DNA from: CAVVNP01 sp963800235 | GTDB taxonomy: Bacteria > Actinomycetota > Acidimicrobiia > Acidimicrobiales > Iamiaceae | NCBI GenBank assembly: GCA_963800235.1 | Contig: CAWDAD010000004.1 | Location: forward strand, 1-64,000 | Direction: 5' to 3' | Length of the DNA: 64,000 bases | Shown here: positions 1 to 9,590 of the stretch, in pieces | Position numbering within the stretch: position 1 is the first letter of the stretch | Layout of the letters: every line of letters starts with the position of its first letter | Translations under genes and position numbers: made by a program | Notes under the pieces: model-generated | What the model saw: the letters and a program-made list of their open reading frames with translations, nothing else | Told to the model about the DNA's origin: nothing | Database searches by the model: none

Positions 1-1303
1 CCGTGCATCCAGCGCATGGCGTTGGCCGGTGACGAGGAGGTCAGCATCTCGTCCACGGCCGGCACACCGGGCAGTCGGCGAGCGCGGAAGAGGGCGGCGC
101 GCGCCCCCGGGGGCAGGCGCCAGAGTCGTCGGTCGCGCAGCACACGGCCCGTGCGGTGGTAGCCGAAGAAGAGCTCGTCGCCGCCGTCGCCGGAGAGGGC
201 GACGGTCACTGCGTGCGGGCCAGTCCGCTCACCAGCAGGGTCGGAGAGGATCGAGTAGTCGCCCATGGGTTCGTGGGCGGCCTCGACGGACTGGTCGACC
301 GCGGCAGCGACGTCGTCGTCGGTGGCGATGCCCCGCCGTGTTCGAGATCCGAGGGCGTCGGCGAACCGGGCCGCGCCCGGCCGCTCGTCCCCAGCCACGT
401 CGCCTCGTCGCTGCCCATGGTGAAGGAGGGCACGTCGGGGTGTCGGCGGGCGGCGGCGGCCGCCACCAGCGGCGAGTCGACCCCGCTCGACAGGAAGACG
501 CCGACCGGCACGTCGGCGACCAACTGGCGGGCGCGCGGACTGGTGACCGCCGCCCCGACCAGCTCGATCGCCTCGTCGCCGCGGAGCTCCGGGTCCGCGG
601 GCGGCGGCCGGACGACCACCACCGACCCTGCCGATGATGCCGTCGGGCCCGACCTCCACGAAGCAGCCGGCCTCGACCTGGGCGGCGCCGCGGTGCAGCC
701 CGTGCGGGGCGGGGACGTGGGTCAGCTCCAGGTAGAGGCTCAGCGACGTCGGGATCGACGTCGATCGGGATCGAGCCAGCCGGTGAGGAAGAGGGCGTCG
801 TAGCGGGACGAGAAGGCCACCCCCGGTCCCCCCGGCTGCACGGCCAGGTACAGAGGCTTGATGCCGGCGTGGTCCCTCGCCAGCAGGAGCCGGCGACGGA
901 CCGCGGTCGGACCAGGCGAGGGCGAACATGCCGTTGAGCTCGTCGAGGCCGGAGCGGCCGTGGCCGGTTCAGCCACTCGAGGAGCACCTCGGTGTCGCTC
1001 GTGGCCCCGGAAGCGAGACCCCGTCGGCCTCCAGGGCGGCCGCGGAGCTCACGGTGGTTGTAGATCTCGCCGTTGAACACCAGCACCCAGCGTCCGTCGC
1101 CCGAGAGCCATGGGCTGGTGACCCGCACGCCGAAGGTCGAGGATCGACAGCCGCCGGAAGCCGAGGCTGGAGGCCCCGAGGTCGGGTGCGGACCACCGGC
1201 CGGCGTCGTCGGGACCTCGGCGGACCATGAGCCCGCTCATCGCCTGGACGACCCCGGGGGCCCGCGGGTCGCTGGTGTTGACGATGCCGCAAAGGCCGCA
1301 CAT
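1..1303 (-). pseudogene. Asparagine-synthase-like amidotransferase remnant, many frame breaks, runs off left edge
   Basis: Reading leftward from an ATG at 1303 the product begins MCGLCGIVN, with the catalytic Cys2 of a class II glutamine amidotransferase. Recognisable pieces follow in changing frames: NGEIYNHREL near 1075-1045, SDTEVLLEWL near 1000, a stretch with RDHAGIKPLYL near 890-850, the synthetase loop SSGVDSPLV near 490-465, and SGDGGDELFFGY near 200-165. The order matches the intact paralogue at 4963-6861, so this was a full gene, but at least five frame changes in 1.3 kb prevent translation as sequenced. It is divergent from the GT4 gene at 1398. Either it is a decayed paralogue or the consensus sequence here is poor; the density of breaks is far higher than elsewhere in the window. 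Confidence 0.75.
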
Positions 1304-1385
1304 GCGTGCATCTCCGGCGCCGGCGAGCAGGGGACGGCGCACTGTAACGCCGGTCGCCGTTGCCAAGGTCGGACGCCGTCCTGGC

Positions 1386-1391
1386 TACGCT
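1386..1391 (+). promoter_or_regulatory. Putative -10 box (TACGCT) of a leaderless transcript
   Basis: TACGCT ends 6 nt before the GTG at 1398. This spacing recurs at many genes in the window and is why GTG 1398 is taken as the start of the GT4 gene rather than upstream in-frame codons that overlap the divergent asnB remnant. Confidence 0.45.
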
Positions 1392-1397
1392 GCCGCA

Positions 1398-3890
1398 GTG
1401 GCGCTCGCTGACCATGGGCCGGCGGCGCTCGCGGGGGCCCGCGTGCTGGTGCTCGGCTGCCGCTGGCCGGCCGACCCCTTCGTCGCCCGGCTGCTCGACC
1501 GGCTGCACCGCGACGGCGCCGAGCTGACCGTCGCCGGGCCCGATCCGGTGCCCGCCCCCCACCGCTGGCTGCCGCTCGCCTCGGGTCGACGGGTTCCCCT
1601 GCCGTCCCTGCTGGCGGCGTGCGGCACCACCGTCGCCGCCGCGCTGCGGCGGCCGCCCCGGCTGGCCCGGGCCCGGCAGCTCGTCGACCTGGCCCGCCGT
1701 GCGGACCGGTTCCGACCGCTGGAGCGGGTGCCCTTCGCCCGGGACGGCTGGGACGTCACCTACGTGCCGTGGACCCTCGCCGCCGTCGACCACCTGCCGG
1801 TGCTGGACCTGCTGCCGCCGGTGGTGGTGAGCTGCCGCGGCTCGCAGGTGTCGGTGGCGCCGTGGAACCCGGATCGGGTGGGGGTGCGGGAGGGGTTGGG
1901 GGCGGTGTTCGAGCGGGCGGTGGCGGTGCACGCGGTGTCCGAGGCGATGGTGGAGGACGCGGTGGGGTTGGGGTTGGACCGGTCCAAGGCGCGGGTGGTG
2001 CGGCCGGGGGCGGACACGTCGGTGTTCGTGCCGCCGCCGGGCCGTCCCGAGGGAGGACGGGCCGGCGAAGCGGGCCGCCTGCGGATCGTGGCGGTCGGGG
2101 CGCTCGGCTGGGTGAAGGGCTTCGAGTTCCTGGTGGTGGCGGTGGGGCGGTTGGTGGCGGCGGGGGTGGACGTGTCGGTCGAGGTGGTGGGTGAGGGGCG
2201 GGACCGGGGGCGGTTGGTGGCGGCGGCGCGTGATGGTGGGGTGGGGGAGCGGGTGCGGTTGGTGGGCCGGTTGTCGCCGGTGGAGGTGCGCGAGCGGTTG
2301 TGGGGGGCCGATGTGCTGGTGTTGCCGAGTGTGAGCGAGGGGATCTCGAACGCGGTGCTGGAGGCGATGGCGACGGGGTTGGCGGTGGTGACGACCGATT
2401 GCGGGGGGATGGTCGAGGTGGTGTCGGACGGGGTGGAGGGGTTGGTGGTGCCGGTCCGCGACGTGGGGGCGTTGGTCGAGGCGTTGGGGCGGTTGGCGGC
2501 GGATCCGGGGTTGCGGGACCGGATGGGTCGGGCGGGGTTGGTGCGGGTGCGGGCGGGGTTGACCGCGGACGACAACGCGGCGGGCATCGCCGGGTTGCTG
2601 GCCGCCCGCCGCCGACCACCGGCCCGCCGCGTGAGCGGTCCTGCGCGGACCGCCGCGTCGGCTCCGTCCGGTCAGGCCGTCCTGCCGGCCGGGCTGCACG
2701 TGGCCGTGGCCGGGCTGGTCTGGCCGCCCGAGCCGTTCCTCGACCGCCTCTTCCGGCGCCTGCTGGCCGCCGACGCCCGCCTGACGGTGCTCACCGCCCG
2801 TCGGGTCGAGCCGCCCTACCGGGGCGAGGTGGTGCCGGGCACCCATGCCCGCCGGCTCGACCTGGTCCGCGCCATTCCCCGTCGCGCCGCCTCGGCGGCC
2901 CGGCACCCCCGCCTGGCGGCGGAGATCTGGCGCCGGACGGGGTGCTGGTCCGGCCGGCTGCGGGCCCAGCGCTTCCAGCAGCACCTCGCCCTGGCCCTGA
3001 CGGGGGCCGACGTCGTCTACTTCCCCTGGAACGAGCCGGCCAGCGCCTTCGTCCCGGTGCTGGACCTGCTGCCGCCGGTGGTGGTGAGCTGCCGCGGCGC
3101 CCAGGTGTCGGTGGCGCCGTGGAACCCGGATCGGGTGGGGGTGCGGGAGGGGTTGGGGGCGGTGTTCGAGCGGGCGGTGGCGGTGCACGCGGTGTCCGAG
3201 GCGATGGTGGAGGACGCGGTGGGGTTGGGGTTGGACCGGTCCAAGGCGCGGGTGGTGCGGCCGGGGGCGGACACGTCGGTGTTCGTGCCGCCGCCGGGCC
3301 GTCCCGAGGGCGGCCGCGCCGGCGAACCGGGCCGCCTGCGGATCGTCGCCACCGGCAGCCTGATCTGGCGCAAGGGCTTCGAGTTCCTGGTGGTGGCGGT
3401 GGGGCGGTTGGTGGCGGCGGGGGTGGACGTGTCGGTCGAGGTGGTGGGTGAGGGGCGGGACCGGGGGCGGTTGGTGGCGGCGGCGCGTGATGGTGGGGTG
3501 GGGGAGCGGGTGCGGTTGGTGGGCCGGTTGTCGCCGGTGGAGGTGCGCGAGCGGTTGTGGGGGGCCGATGTGCTGGTGTTGCCGAGTGTGAGCGAGGGGA
3601 TCTCGAACGCGGTGCTGGAGGCGATGGCGACGGGGTTGGCGGTGGTGACGACCGATTGCGGGGGGATGGTCGAGGTGGTGTCGGACGGGGTGGAGGGGTT
3701 GGTGGTGCCGGTCCGCGACGTGGGGGCGTTGGTCGAGGCGTTGGGGCGGTTGGCGGCGGATCCGGGGTTGCGGGACCGGATGGGTCGGGCGGGGTTGGTG
3801 CGGGTGCGGGCGGGGTTGACCGCGGACGACAACGCGGCGGGCATCGCCGGGTTGCTGGCCGCCGCCGCCGACCACCGGCCCGCCGCGTGA
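1398..3890 (+). CDS. Tandem GT4 glycosyltransferases, fused in one frame as sequenced
   Basis: The open frame encodes 830 residues with two complete GT4 (GT-B fold) modules, which transfer sugars from nucleotide-sugar donors to a growing glycan. Each module ends with a donor-binding segment containing PSVSEGISNAVLEAMATG, the E-x7-E-type motif of the family. The N-terminal acceptor halves differ, but the C-terminal halves are nearly identical in DNA (1801-2606 and 3058-3863). The first module probably once ended at the TGA at 2632-2634, with the second gene starting at the overlapping GTG 2631. One extra C in the run at 2605-2607, absent from the second copy, shifts the first module through that stop. 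The shared cassettes use GGG, TTG, GTG and CGG codons, unlike the GGC/CTG/GTC usage around them. Function in surface polysaccharide assembly is inferred from neighbours. Confidence 0.8.
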   Translation: MALADHGPAALAGARVLVLGCRWPADPFVARLLDRLHRDGAELTVAGPDPVPAPHRWLPLASGRRVPLPSLLAACGTTVAAALRRPPRLARARQLVDLARRADRFRPLERVPFARDGWDVTYVPWTLAAVDHLPVLDLLPPVVVSCRGSQVSVAPWNPDRVGVREGLGAVFERAVAVHAVSEAMVEDAVGLGLDRSKARVVRPGADTSVFVPPPGRPEGGRAGEAGRLRIVAVGALGWVKGFEFLVVAVGRLVAAGVDVSVEVVGEGRDRGRLVAAARDGGVGERVRLVGRLSPVEVRERLWGADVLVLPSVSEGISNAVLEAMATGLAVVTTDCGGMVEVVSDGVEGLVVPVRDVGALVEALGRLAADPGLRDRMGRAGLVRVRAGLTADDNAAGIAGLLAARRRPPARRVSGPARTAASAPSGQAVLPAGLHVAVAGLVWPPEPFLDRLFRRLLAADARLTVLTARRVEPPYRGEVVPGTHARRLDLVRAIPRRAASAARHPRLAAEIWRRTGCWSGRLRAQRFQQHLALALTGADVVYFPWNEPASAFVPVLDLLPPVVVSCRGAQVSVAPWNPDRVGVREGLGAVFERAVAVHAVSEAMVEDAVGLGLDRSKARVVRPGADTSVFVPPPGRPEGGRAGEPGRLRIVATGSLIWRKGFEFLVVAVGRLVAAGVDVSVEVVGEGRDRGRLVAAARDGGVGERVRLVGRLSPVEVRERLWGADVLVLPSVSEGISNAVLEAMATGLAVVTTDCGGMVEVVSDGVEGLVVPVRDVGALVEALGRLAADPGLRDRMGRAGLVRVRAGLTADDNAAGIAGLLAAAADHRPAA
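1801..2638 (+). repeat. GT4 cassette, direct repeat copy 1
   Basis: This 0.84-kb block recurs 1257 bp downstream. I see only a Ser-to-Ala difference near 1841, a variable stretch at about 2053-2117 and one extra C at 2605-2607. The stretch 2118-2606 appears identical base for base. It is G-rich on the plus strand with many G3-G6 runs. Confidence 0.9.
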
Positions 3891-3894
3891 GCGG
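3058..3894 (+). repeat. GT4 cassette, direct repeat copy 2
   Basis: Second copy of the block at 1801-2638. It includes the same end-of-gene sequence around the stop (TGA 3888-3890), here in the correct frame. Identity extending past the stop codon points to recent duplication or gene conversion rather than protein-level selection. Confidence 0.9.
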
Positions 3895-3912
3895 CGACCG
3901 GAGGCTCGCGCC

Positions 3913-4963
3913 GTGAGGTTCCACCTCTCCGACCCCCGGCCCGAGATCCGGGCGGCGATGGCCCCGATGCTGAAGCTGCCGCCGGGCTCCGACGTCGTGC
4001 TGCAGCCCCCGCTGGTCGAGGGGGGCGGCGTCGCCGTCGAGCGACTGGAGGACGCCGACGTGGGCTGCCTCACCTCCCAGTGGCACGCCTACCAGGGGGC
4101 GGCCCGGGAGCGGGCCGTCGCCTACATCCGCCGGGCGGCCGAGCTCGACCGGCGGGTGCTGGTCTGGCAGGGGGGCGACGCCGAGATCGACCTGCCGTAC
4201 CCGAACGTCGTCCAGCTCCAGCAGGGCCTGGCTCGTCGTCGCCCGGGGCGGGTCACCGCGGCGGTGCCGTTCCCGGTCTTCCACGACGACCTGCTCGAGG
4301 TCTTCGACGGCGACCCGGCGCCCCGGCGCAGCCGGCGGGTCCGGGTCGGGTTCTGCGGGCAGGCCGTGCCGACCACCCGGTCCGAGCTCCGCCGGCTGGC
4401 CATCAAGGCCCGGGAGCGGGTCGAGCGCCGGCGCGGCGCCGACGAGCTGCCGCAGCCGTGGTCCTCCCACGTCCGGCTCCGTCGCCGGGCCCTCGACGTG
4501 CTGGCCGCCGACCCGCGGGTCGACACGGACTTCGTCCGCCGGCGCGACTACCGCCACGGCCTGGTCGACAAGCGCGACCGCCGCGACCTGCGCCACCCCT
4601 CGGCCCTGGCCTTCTACGAGAACATCCGGGGCTCCGACCTCACCGTCTGCGCGCGCGGTGGCGGCAACTTCTCGGTGCGGCTCACCGAGACCCTGTGCTT
4701 CGGGCGGATCCCGCTGGTGATCGACTCCGGGGCCCTGCTCCCGCGGCCGGACGACCCCTTCTGGGACGAGGTGGCGGTCGTCTGCCGCGGCCGGACGGCT
4801 GGACGAGCTCGGCGACCGGGTCGTGGCCGCCCGGGAGGCGGTCGACGTGGACGGTTGGGTCGAGCTCCAGCGCCGCGCCCGGCGCTTCTGGGTGGAGCGG
4901 CTGTCGCTGCCGGGGTACATGCGCAGCCTCTGCGGGCTGCTCGACCCCGTGGTGGCGCGCTGA
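3913..4963 (+). CDS. Exostosin-like glycosyltransferase, with one apparent frameshift near 4790
   Basis: It starts at GTG 3913, 22 nt after the GT4 pair. The first ~290 residues resemble the exostosin (GT47-like) domain of bacterial polysaccharide loci, including a late ECGARGGGNFSVRLTE-like stretch (here VCARGGGNFSVRLTETLCFG) that precedes the conserved IPLVID segment. Near 4785-4800 the reading frame must shift by +1 to give the expected ending (LDELGDRVVAAREAVD... to CGLLDPVVAR), whose TGA at 4961-4963 overlaps the ATG of the next gene as TGATG. As sequenced the first frame stays open into asnB, giving a meaningless tail followed by a false fusion. One inserted or two lost bases would explain this. 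Role in glycan assembly is inferred. Confidence 0.65.
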
Positions 4964-6861
4964 TGTGCGGGTTCTGCGGGGTCGTGAACGTGGAGGGACC
5001 GTCGTGGTCGTCGACCGTCGACCGCATGACCGACGCCCTCGAACGTCGAGGCCCCGACGACGCCGGGCGGTGGTTCGCCCCCGGTGGCGGCATCGAGCTC
5101 GGGTTCCGTCGGCTGGCGGTCATCGACCCCAGCCCGGCCGGTCACCAGCCGATGGTGTCGGCCGACGGCGGGGCCGTCCTCGTCTTCAACGGCGAGATCT
5201 ACAACCACCGCGAGCTGGGACGGGAGCTCGAGGCGGCGGGCGTGCGGTTCCGGTCGACCAGCGACACCGAGGTCCTGCTCGAGTGGCTGCGCCGGCACGG
5301 GCGCGCCGGCATCGACCGGCTGAACGGCATGTTCGCCTTCGCCTTCGTCGAGCCGCTCGAACGGCGGGTGCTGCTCGCCCGGGACCACGTCGGGATCAAG
5401 CCCCTCTACCTCGCCACCGAGCCCGGCGGCCCGGGGGTGGCGTTCTGCTCCCGCTACGACCTGCTGTTCCTGACCGGCTGGCTCGACCCCGACGCCGTCC
5501 GGGCCGACGCCCTCGACCTGTTCCTCGAGCTGTGCCACGTCCCCTCGCCGTGGGCCCTCCACGAGGGCGCATCCCAGGTCGAGCCGGGCGGGTGGGTCGA
5601 GATCGACGCCGACGGCGTCCGGGCCACGGGCCGCTGGTTCGCCGCGCCCGACGACCGCCACCCCGACCTCGCCGGCGGCGAGGCCCGCGAGGCGGCCGAG
5701 GCCGCCGTCGAGGCGGCGGTGGCCCGCCAGCGCGTCGCGGACGTCGACCTCGGCGTCTTCCTCTCCGGCGGGATCGACTCGCCGCTGGTCGCCGCCGTCA
5801 CCCGGGCCCAGCAGGACCGCCAGGTCGACGCCTTCACCATCGGGTCACGGGACTGGAAGGGTGACGAGTCCGACCGGGCCAGCCGCTTCGCGGGGCTGCT
5901 CGACCTGCACCACCACCTGCTCGACGTCACCGACGACGACGCCCGCCGGGCGGCGGCGGCCGCGGCGGAGGCCGCCTACGAACCGCTCGGCGACTACTCG
6001 ATGGTCCCCACGCTGCTGGTGAGCGAGCTGGCCCGTCCGGCGGTCACCGTCGCCCTCTCCGGCGACGGCGGCGACGAGCTGTTCTTCGGCTACGAGCGGC
6101 CCCGGCAGCTGCTCGGCCACAGCCGGCTGTGGCGGCTGCCCCCGACCGCCCGGCGCGGTCTGCTGGCCGCGGCACGGCTGACGGGGCGGGCCGACGGCGC
6201 CGTCGACGCCCTCGCCCACCCGACCCCCGGCCACTTCTACCGGCAGGTGCACGGCCGCCTCGGCCTCGAGGAGCGACGGCGGCTCGCCCCGGGCACCCAC
6301 GGGGGGCCGGTGCCGCTCGACCTCTACACCAGCGGGCCGTCCTCGCAGCTCCCCGCCGACGGCACCGAGCGGCACCGGTGGCTCGCCGCCTTCGCCCGCC
6401 GGGCCGAGGTCGGCGGGCAGCTCCAGCGGGTCCTGAAGAAGGTCGACATGGCGTCGATGCACCACAGCCTGGAGGTCCGCGTCCCGCTGCTCGACCGCGA
6501 GGTGCTCGAGGTGGCCCACCGCATCGACCCTCGCCGCCACCTCCAGGCTGGCCGCCAGAAGGCGGTCCTCGCCGAGCTGCTGGCCGAGCGGGTCGGCGCC
6601 GGCGAGGTCTCGGACGAGAAGCGGGGCTTCAACTCGCCCATGTCCGCCTGGATCGACGGCGCCCTGCGCGAGGTCGTCGACGACGCGCTGCTCGGCGACG
6701 ACCTCTGGCCCACCGGCCGGCTCGACCGGGCGGAGGTCGAGCGCCTGCTGGCCGACCACCGCGGCGGCCGCCACCGCACGTGGGTGCTGTGGTCGCTGGT
6801 CAGCCTGCAGTGGTTCGGCCGGCGGATCCGCCGACTGGCCGCCGAGGTGCCGGCCCGATGA
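4963..6861 (+). CDS. asnB: Asparagine-synthase-like amidotransferase
   Basis: A 632-residue protein of the glutamine-hydrolysing asparagine synthase family. Cys2 (MCGFCG) starts the glutaminase domain, NGEIYN lies at residues 76-81, the ATP-pyrophosphatase loop SGGIDS is near residue 268, and SGDGGDELFFGY is near 365. In polysaccharide clusters such proteins usually amidate a uronic acid or another sugar carboxylate rather than aspartate, and that is the inferred role here. The start is fixed by the need for Cys2 and by TGATG overlap with the exostosin-like gene. It overlaps the next GT4 gene by 4 nt, so it sits in an operon from 1398 to 8003. It is the closest paralogue of the broken copy at 1-1303. 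Confidence 0.88.
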   Translation: MCGFCGVVNVEGPSWSSTVDRMTDALERRGPDDAGRWFAPGGGIELGFRRLAVIDPSPAGHQPMVSADGGAVLVFNGEIYNHRELGRELEAAGVRFRSTSDTEVLLEWLRRHGRAGIDRLNGMFAFAFVEPLERRVLLARDHVGIKPLYLATEPGGPGVAFCSRYDLLFLTGWLDPDAVRADALDLFLELCHVPSPWALHEGASQVEPGGWVEIDADGVRATGRWFAAPDDRHPDLAGGEAREAAEAAVEAAVARQRVADVDLGVFLSGGIDSPLVAAVTRAQQDRQVDAFTIGSRDWKGDESDRASRFAGLLDLHHHLLDVTDDDARRAAAAAAEAAYEPLGDYSMVPTLLVSELARPAVTVALSGDGGDELFFGYERPRQLLGHSRLWRLPPTARRGLLAAARLTGRADGAVDALAHPTPGHFYRQVHGRLGLEERRRLAPGTHGGPVPLDLYTSGPSSQLPADGTERHRWLAAFARRAEVGGQLQRVLKKVDMASMHHSLEVRVPLLDREVLEVAHRIDPRRHLQAGRQKAVLAELLAERVGAGEVSDEKRGFNSPMSAWIDGALREVVDDALLGDDLWPTGRLDRAEVERLLADHRGGRHRTWVLWSLVSLQWFGRRIRRLAAEVPAR

Positions 6862-8003
6862 CCCCGGTGCGGGTGCTCTTCACCATGCCCAACCTCGACT
6901 CCGCCGGCTCGGGCCGGGCGCTGCTCAACGTGGTCCAGCACCTCGATCCCGACGTGGTCGCGCCGTCGGTCTGCATCGGCCGTCACGGCGGGACGCTGGA
7001 GGAGGAGTTCCACGACGCCGGCATCGAGGTCCTGGTCGAGCGGGTCACCGTGGCGGCCGGGCGCCGGAGCCGGTTGCCGCCCGAGCTGCGGGCGGCCGCC
7101 CGCCGCGTCCGGAGCCACGGACGGCGCTTCGACGTGTGGCACTCGTTCCACTACCTCGACGACTACACCGAGCCGCTGGTCGCCCGCCTGTCGGGGGCGT
7201 CGGCCTGGGTGTACACGAAGAAGAACATGAGCTGGAACCACCGGTCCTGGTGGCTCCGCACCCTGCTGGCCTCGGGCGTGGCCGTCCAGAACACCGACAT
7301 GCTCGACCGCTTCTTCACCGGTCCCGTGCTGCGCCGGCGTGCCCACCTGGTGCCCCGGGGGGTCCCGGTCGAGCGGTGGCGACTGGAGGCCGGTGACGGG
7401 GCCGCCCTCCGGAGCGAGCTGGCCCTGGCCTCCGACGCCACCGTCGTCGCCTGCGTCGCCCAGGTGATCCCCCGCAAGAACCAGCGCACCCTGGTCGAGG
7501 CCGCCGCCCGGGTGCCGGGGCTGCAGGTCCTGATCGCCGGTCGGGAGAACGACCCGGCCTACGTCGAGGAGGTGCGCCGCGCCGCCGAGGGCCTCGGCGT
7601 GGCCGACCGCATCCACTGGCTCGGCCAGCGCGACGACGTGCGGGCGGTGCTCGGGGCCGCCGACCTGTTCTGCCTGCCCACCGGCGAGGACGCCGAGGGC
7701 TGCCCGGTGGCGCTGCTCGAGGCCATGGCCGCCGGCGTGCCGTCCATCGCCACCGCCGTCCCCGGCTCCCGCGACGTGGTCGAGCCCGGTCGTTCGGGCC
7801 TGCTCGTCGACCCGGGCGACGTCGCCGGCCTGGCCGACGCCCTGGCCCGCCTGGCCGACTCGGCGGAGGAGCGCCGGCGGCTCGGTCGTGCCGGCCACGA
7901 GCGGGTGGCGTCGGAGTACTCGGTCGAGCGCGAGGCCCGCCGCCACGAGGCGCTCTACCGCGCCGTGCTCGGTCGGCGCCGGCTCAGCCGTCCTCGTCGC
8001 TGA
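6858..8003 (+). CDS. GT4 family glycosyltransferase
   Basis: 381 residues with GT-B fold features: an N-terminal glycine motif (NLDSAGSGRALLNV), a donor-domain start VACVAQVIPRKNQRTLVEA, and the E-x7-E region GCPVALLEAMAAGVPSIAT near residues 280-300. It likely adds a sugar to the repeat unit made by this locus; donor and linkage cannot be read from sequence. The ATG overlaps the asnB stop by 4 nt (ATGA), indicating translational coupling. It is the last gene of the plus-strand operon and faces the converging O-antigen ligase gene. Confidence 0.88.
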   Translation: MTPVRVLFTMPNLDSAGSGRALLNVVQHLDPDVVAPSVCIGRHGGTLEEEFHDAGIEVLVERVTVAAGRRSRLPPELRAAARRVRSHGRRFDVWHSFHYLDDYTEPLVARLSGASAWVYTKKNMSWNHRSWWLRTLLASGVAVQNTDMLDRFFTGPVLRRRAHLVPRGVPVERWRLEAGDGAALRSELALASDATVVACVAQVIPRKNQRTLVEAAARVPGLQVLIAGRENDPAYVEEVRRAAEGLGVADRIHWLGQRDDVRAVLGAADLFCLPTGEDAEGCPVALLEAMAAGVPSIATAVPGSRDVVEPGRSGLLVDPGDVAGLADALARLADSAEERRRLGRAGHERVASEYSVEREARRHEALYRAVLGRRRLSRPRR

Positions 8004-8056
8004 CCGTCCGACCGGCCGACCCGCTGACCGTGCGGCACCGCCGGCGGGGCTCGGGG

Positions 8057-9568
8057 TCAGGTGGCGGCGTGCCGGCCCCGCCGCCCGATCGGCGACGAGC
8101 CGAAGTACACCGCCTGGGTGTGGCGTCGCTCCCGCCGCTCGGCCCAGCTGAGGCCGCGCTCCTCGGGATCCTCGTCGATGACGAGCATGCCGAGCGCGAA
8201 GGCGAAGCCGATGACGCCGATGCGCGTGCCGCTGTGGGTCATGGCCACCAGCGACCAGGTCACGAGCGCGAGCGTCCACGCTCGGCCGAACCAGGACGTC
8301 TGGCTCAGGAAGGCCCGGATGATCATGGCGACCATGGCCAGCATGGCGAGGACGCCGAACACCCCGTGCTCGGCCAGCATCCGCGTCTCCTCGGTGTGGG
8401 ACGCGATGGCGACGTGGTTGCCGAGCTCGTTGTGCAGTTGGTCGGAGACCCCGACCCCGACGCCCACGATCGGGTGGGTCGTGAACGCCCGCAGATCGTC
8501 ACTCGCGAGGGAACCCCGCGCGGTCGAGTTCGTGTCCTGGGCCCGCTGTCCGACGGCGCCGCCGGTGAAGCTCTCCAGGCGGGGAAAGATCACGATGACC
8601 ACCAGCAGCGCCGTGAACCCGGCGGCCACGAGGAACCGCAACCCGAGGCGGCGGTGGGCGATCAGGTTCGGGGCCGCGACCAGGATGGCGGCGCCGGCGG
8701 TGAAGAGGCCGCCCCGGGAGAGGGTCAGCGCCGACTGGGCGAAGAACCAGGTCCCCAGCCCGAGGGCCAGCAGCCGGTTCGTCCAGCGCCGGTCCTGCAG
8801 GGCGAGCATGAGCACCAGCAGGAGGCCGAGGCCGAGGATGTCGGACACCTGGTTGGCGCCGTAGTTCCCGGCGGCGACGTCGTTCGACTGGGCGTTGGCG
8901 AACGCGCTCACGCTGAGGGCGGCGGTCGACTTGGTCGCCAGGCTGGCGATGGCGGCGATGGGTCCGATCATCGTCCACAGCATCGGGCCGACCGACTCCC
9001 ACCGGCAGCGGACCTGGCCGAAGAAGATGGCGCCCACCGCCAGCAGGAGCGGTGCGGCGAGGGTGAAGCTGATCTGGCTGCGGGCGTCGCCGAGCGAGTA
9101 GTAGAAGAGCGCGACGGGCACCGCCGGCAGCAGCAGCACGAAGTAGGCGACCGGCAGCGTGATGTTCGTGGGCCGGCCGACGAAGCGGAACAGCCCGATG
9201 AGCAGGATGGCGATGGCGATGTACTTGCCGCCCTCCCAGGGCACCTGGGCGCGGGTCATGCGCCAGAGGGTGTCGGCGGTGGCGGCGTAGGCGGCCACCG
9301 CCACCAGGGTCGAGATGGTGCGGCACGACAGCGCCGCGACGAACAGCGCGACGATCGTGATCACGGCGACGAGCGTGGCGGCGGGACGGGCCACGTTGGC
9401 GATCTGGGCGACCACCACGTGCAGGGCCACCCAGGCCACGATCCCGCGGGTCAGGGTGAAGTTGAACGGCTGGCCGAGGATGGTGAACGGCGGCAGCGGA
9501 CGGGCGGCGTCACCGTCGGTCACCTCGTCGACCGCGATGGCCTCGTCTCGGTTCTCCAGCAACGACAC
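8057..9568 (-). CDS. O-antigen ligase / polymerase-like membrane protein (Wzy_C type)
   Basis: About 503 residues with roughly 10-12 hydrophobic segments and a large loop before the last segments. The loop contains HPIVGVGVG and then SHTEETRMLAEHGVFGVL, which resembles the H-x-E/N...L-x-E-x-G-x-x-G signature of O-antigen ligases and polymerases. Such proteins join lipid-linked glycans at the outer face of the membrane, so this is probably the polymerase or ligase of the locus. I choose GTG 9568 because GAGGGGAG lies 5 nt upstream; GTG 9574 is possible. It is divergent from the GT4 gene at 9645 and convergent with the one ending at 8003. Confidence 0.8.
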   Translation of the reverse strand: MSLLENRDEAIAVDEVTDGDAARPLPPFTILGQPFNFTLTRGIVAWVALHVVVAQIANVARPAATLVAVITIVALFVAALSCRTISTLVAVAAYAATADTLWRMTRAQVPWEGGKYIAIAILLIGLFRFVGRPTNITLPVAYFVLLLPAVPVALFYYSLGDARSQISFTLAAPLLLAVGAIFFGQVRCRWESVGPMLWTMIGPIAAIASLATKSTAALSVSAFANAQSNDVAAGNYGANQVSDILGLGLLLVLMLALQDRRWTNRLLALGLGTWFFAQSALTLSRGGLFTAGAAILVAAPNLIAHRRLGLRFLVAAGFTALLVVIVIFPRLESFTGGAVGQRAQDTNSTARGSLASDDLRAFTTHPIVGVGVGVSDQLHNELGNHVAIASHTEETRMLAEHGVFGVLAMLAMVAMIIRAFLSQTSWFGRAWTLALVTWSLVAMTHSGTRIGVIGFAFALGMLVIDEDPEERGLSWAERRERRHTQAVYFGSSPIGRRGRHAAT

Positions 9569-9590
9569 GGCCACTCCCCTCGGCCGACCG

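Noticed and set aside
1801..3894. Assembly duplication as the sole explanation for the GT4 cassettes
   Set aside because: The 5' halves, the 65-bp variable stretch and the downstream flank differ, so the two copies are distinct loci. The single extra C may still be an error.
3913..6861. A single 982-residue exostosin-AsnB fusion protein
   Set aside because: The middle ~60 residues are meaningless Arg/Gly/Pro-rich sequence, the exostosin ending reads correctly in another frame, and the asnB ATG overlaps that stop. A frame break explains the open frame better than fusion.
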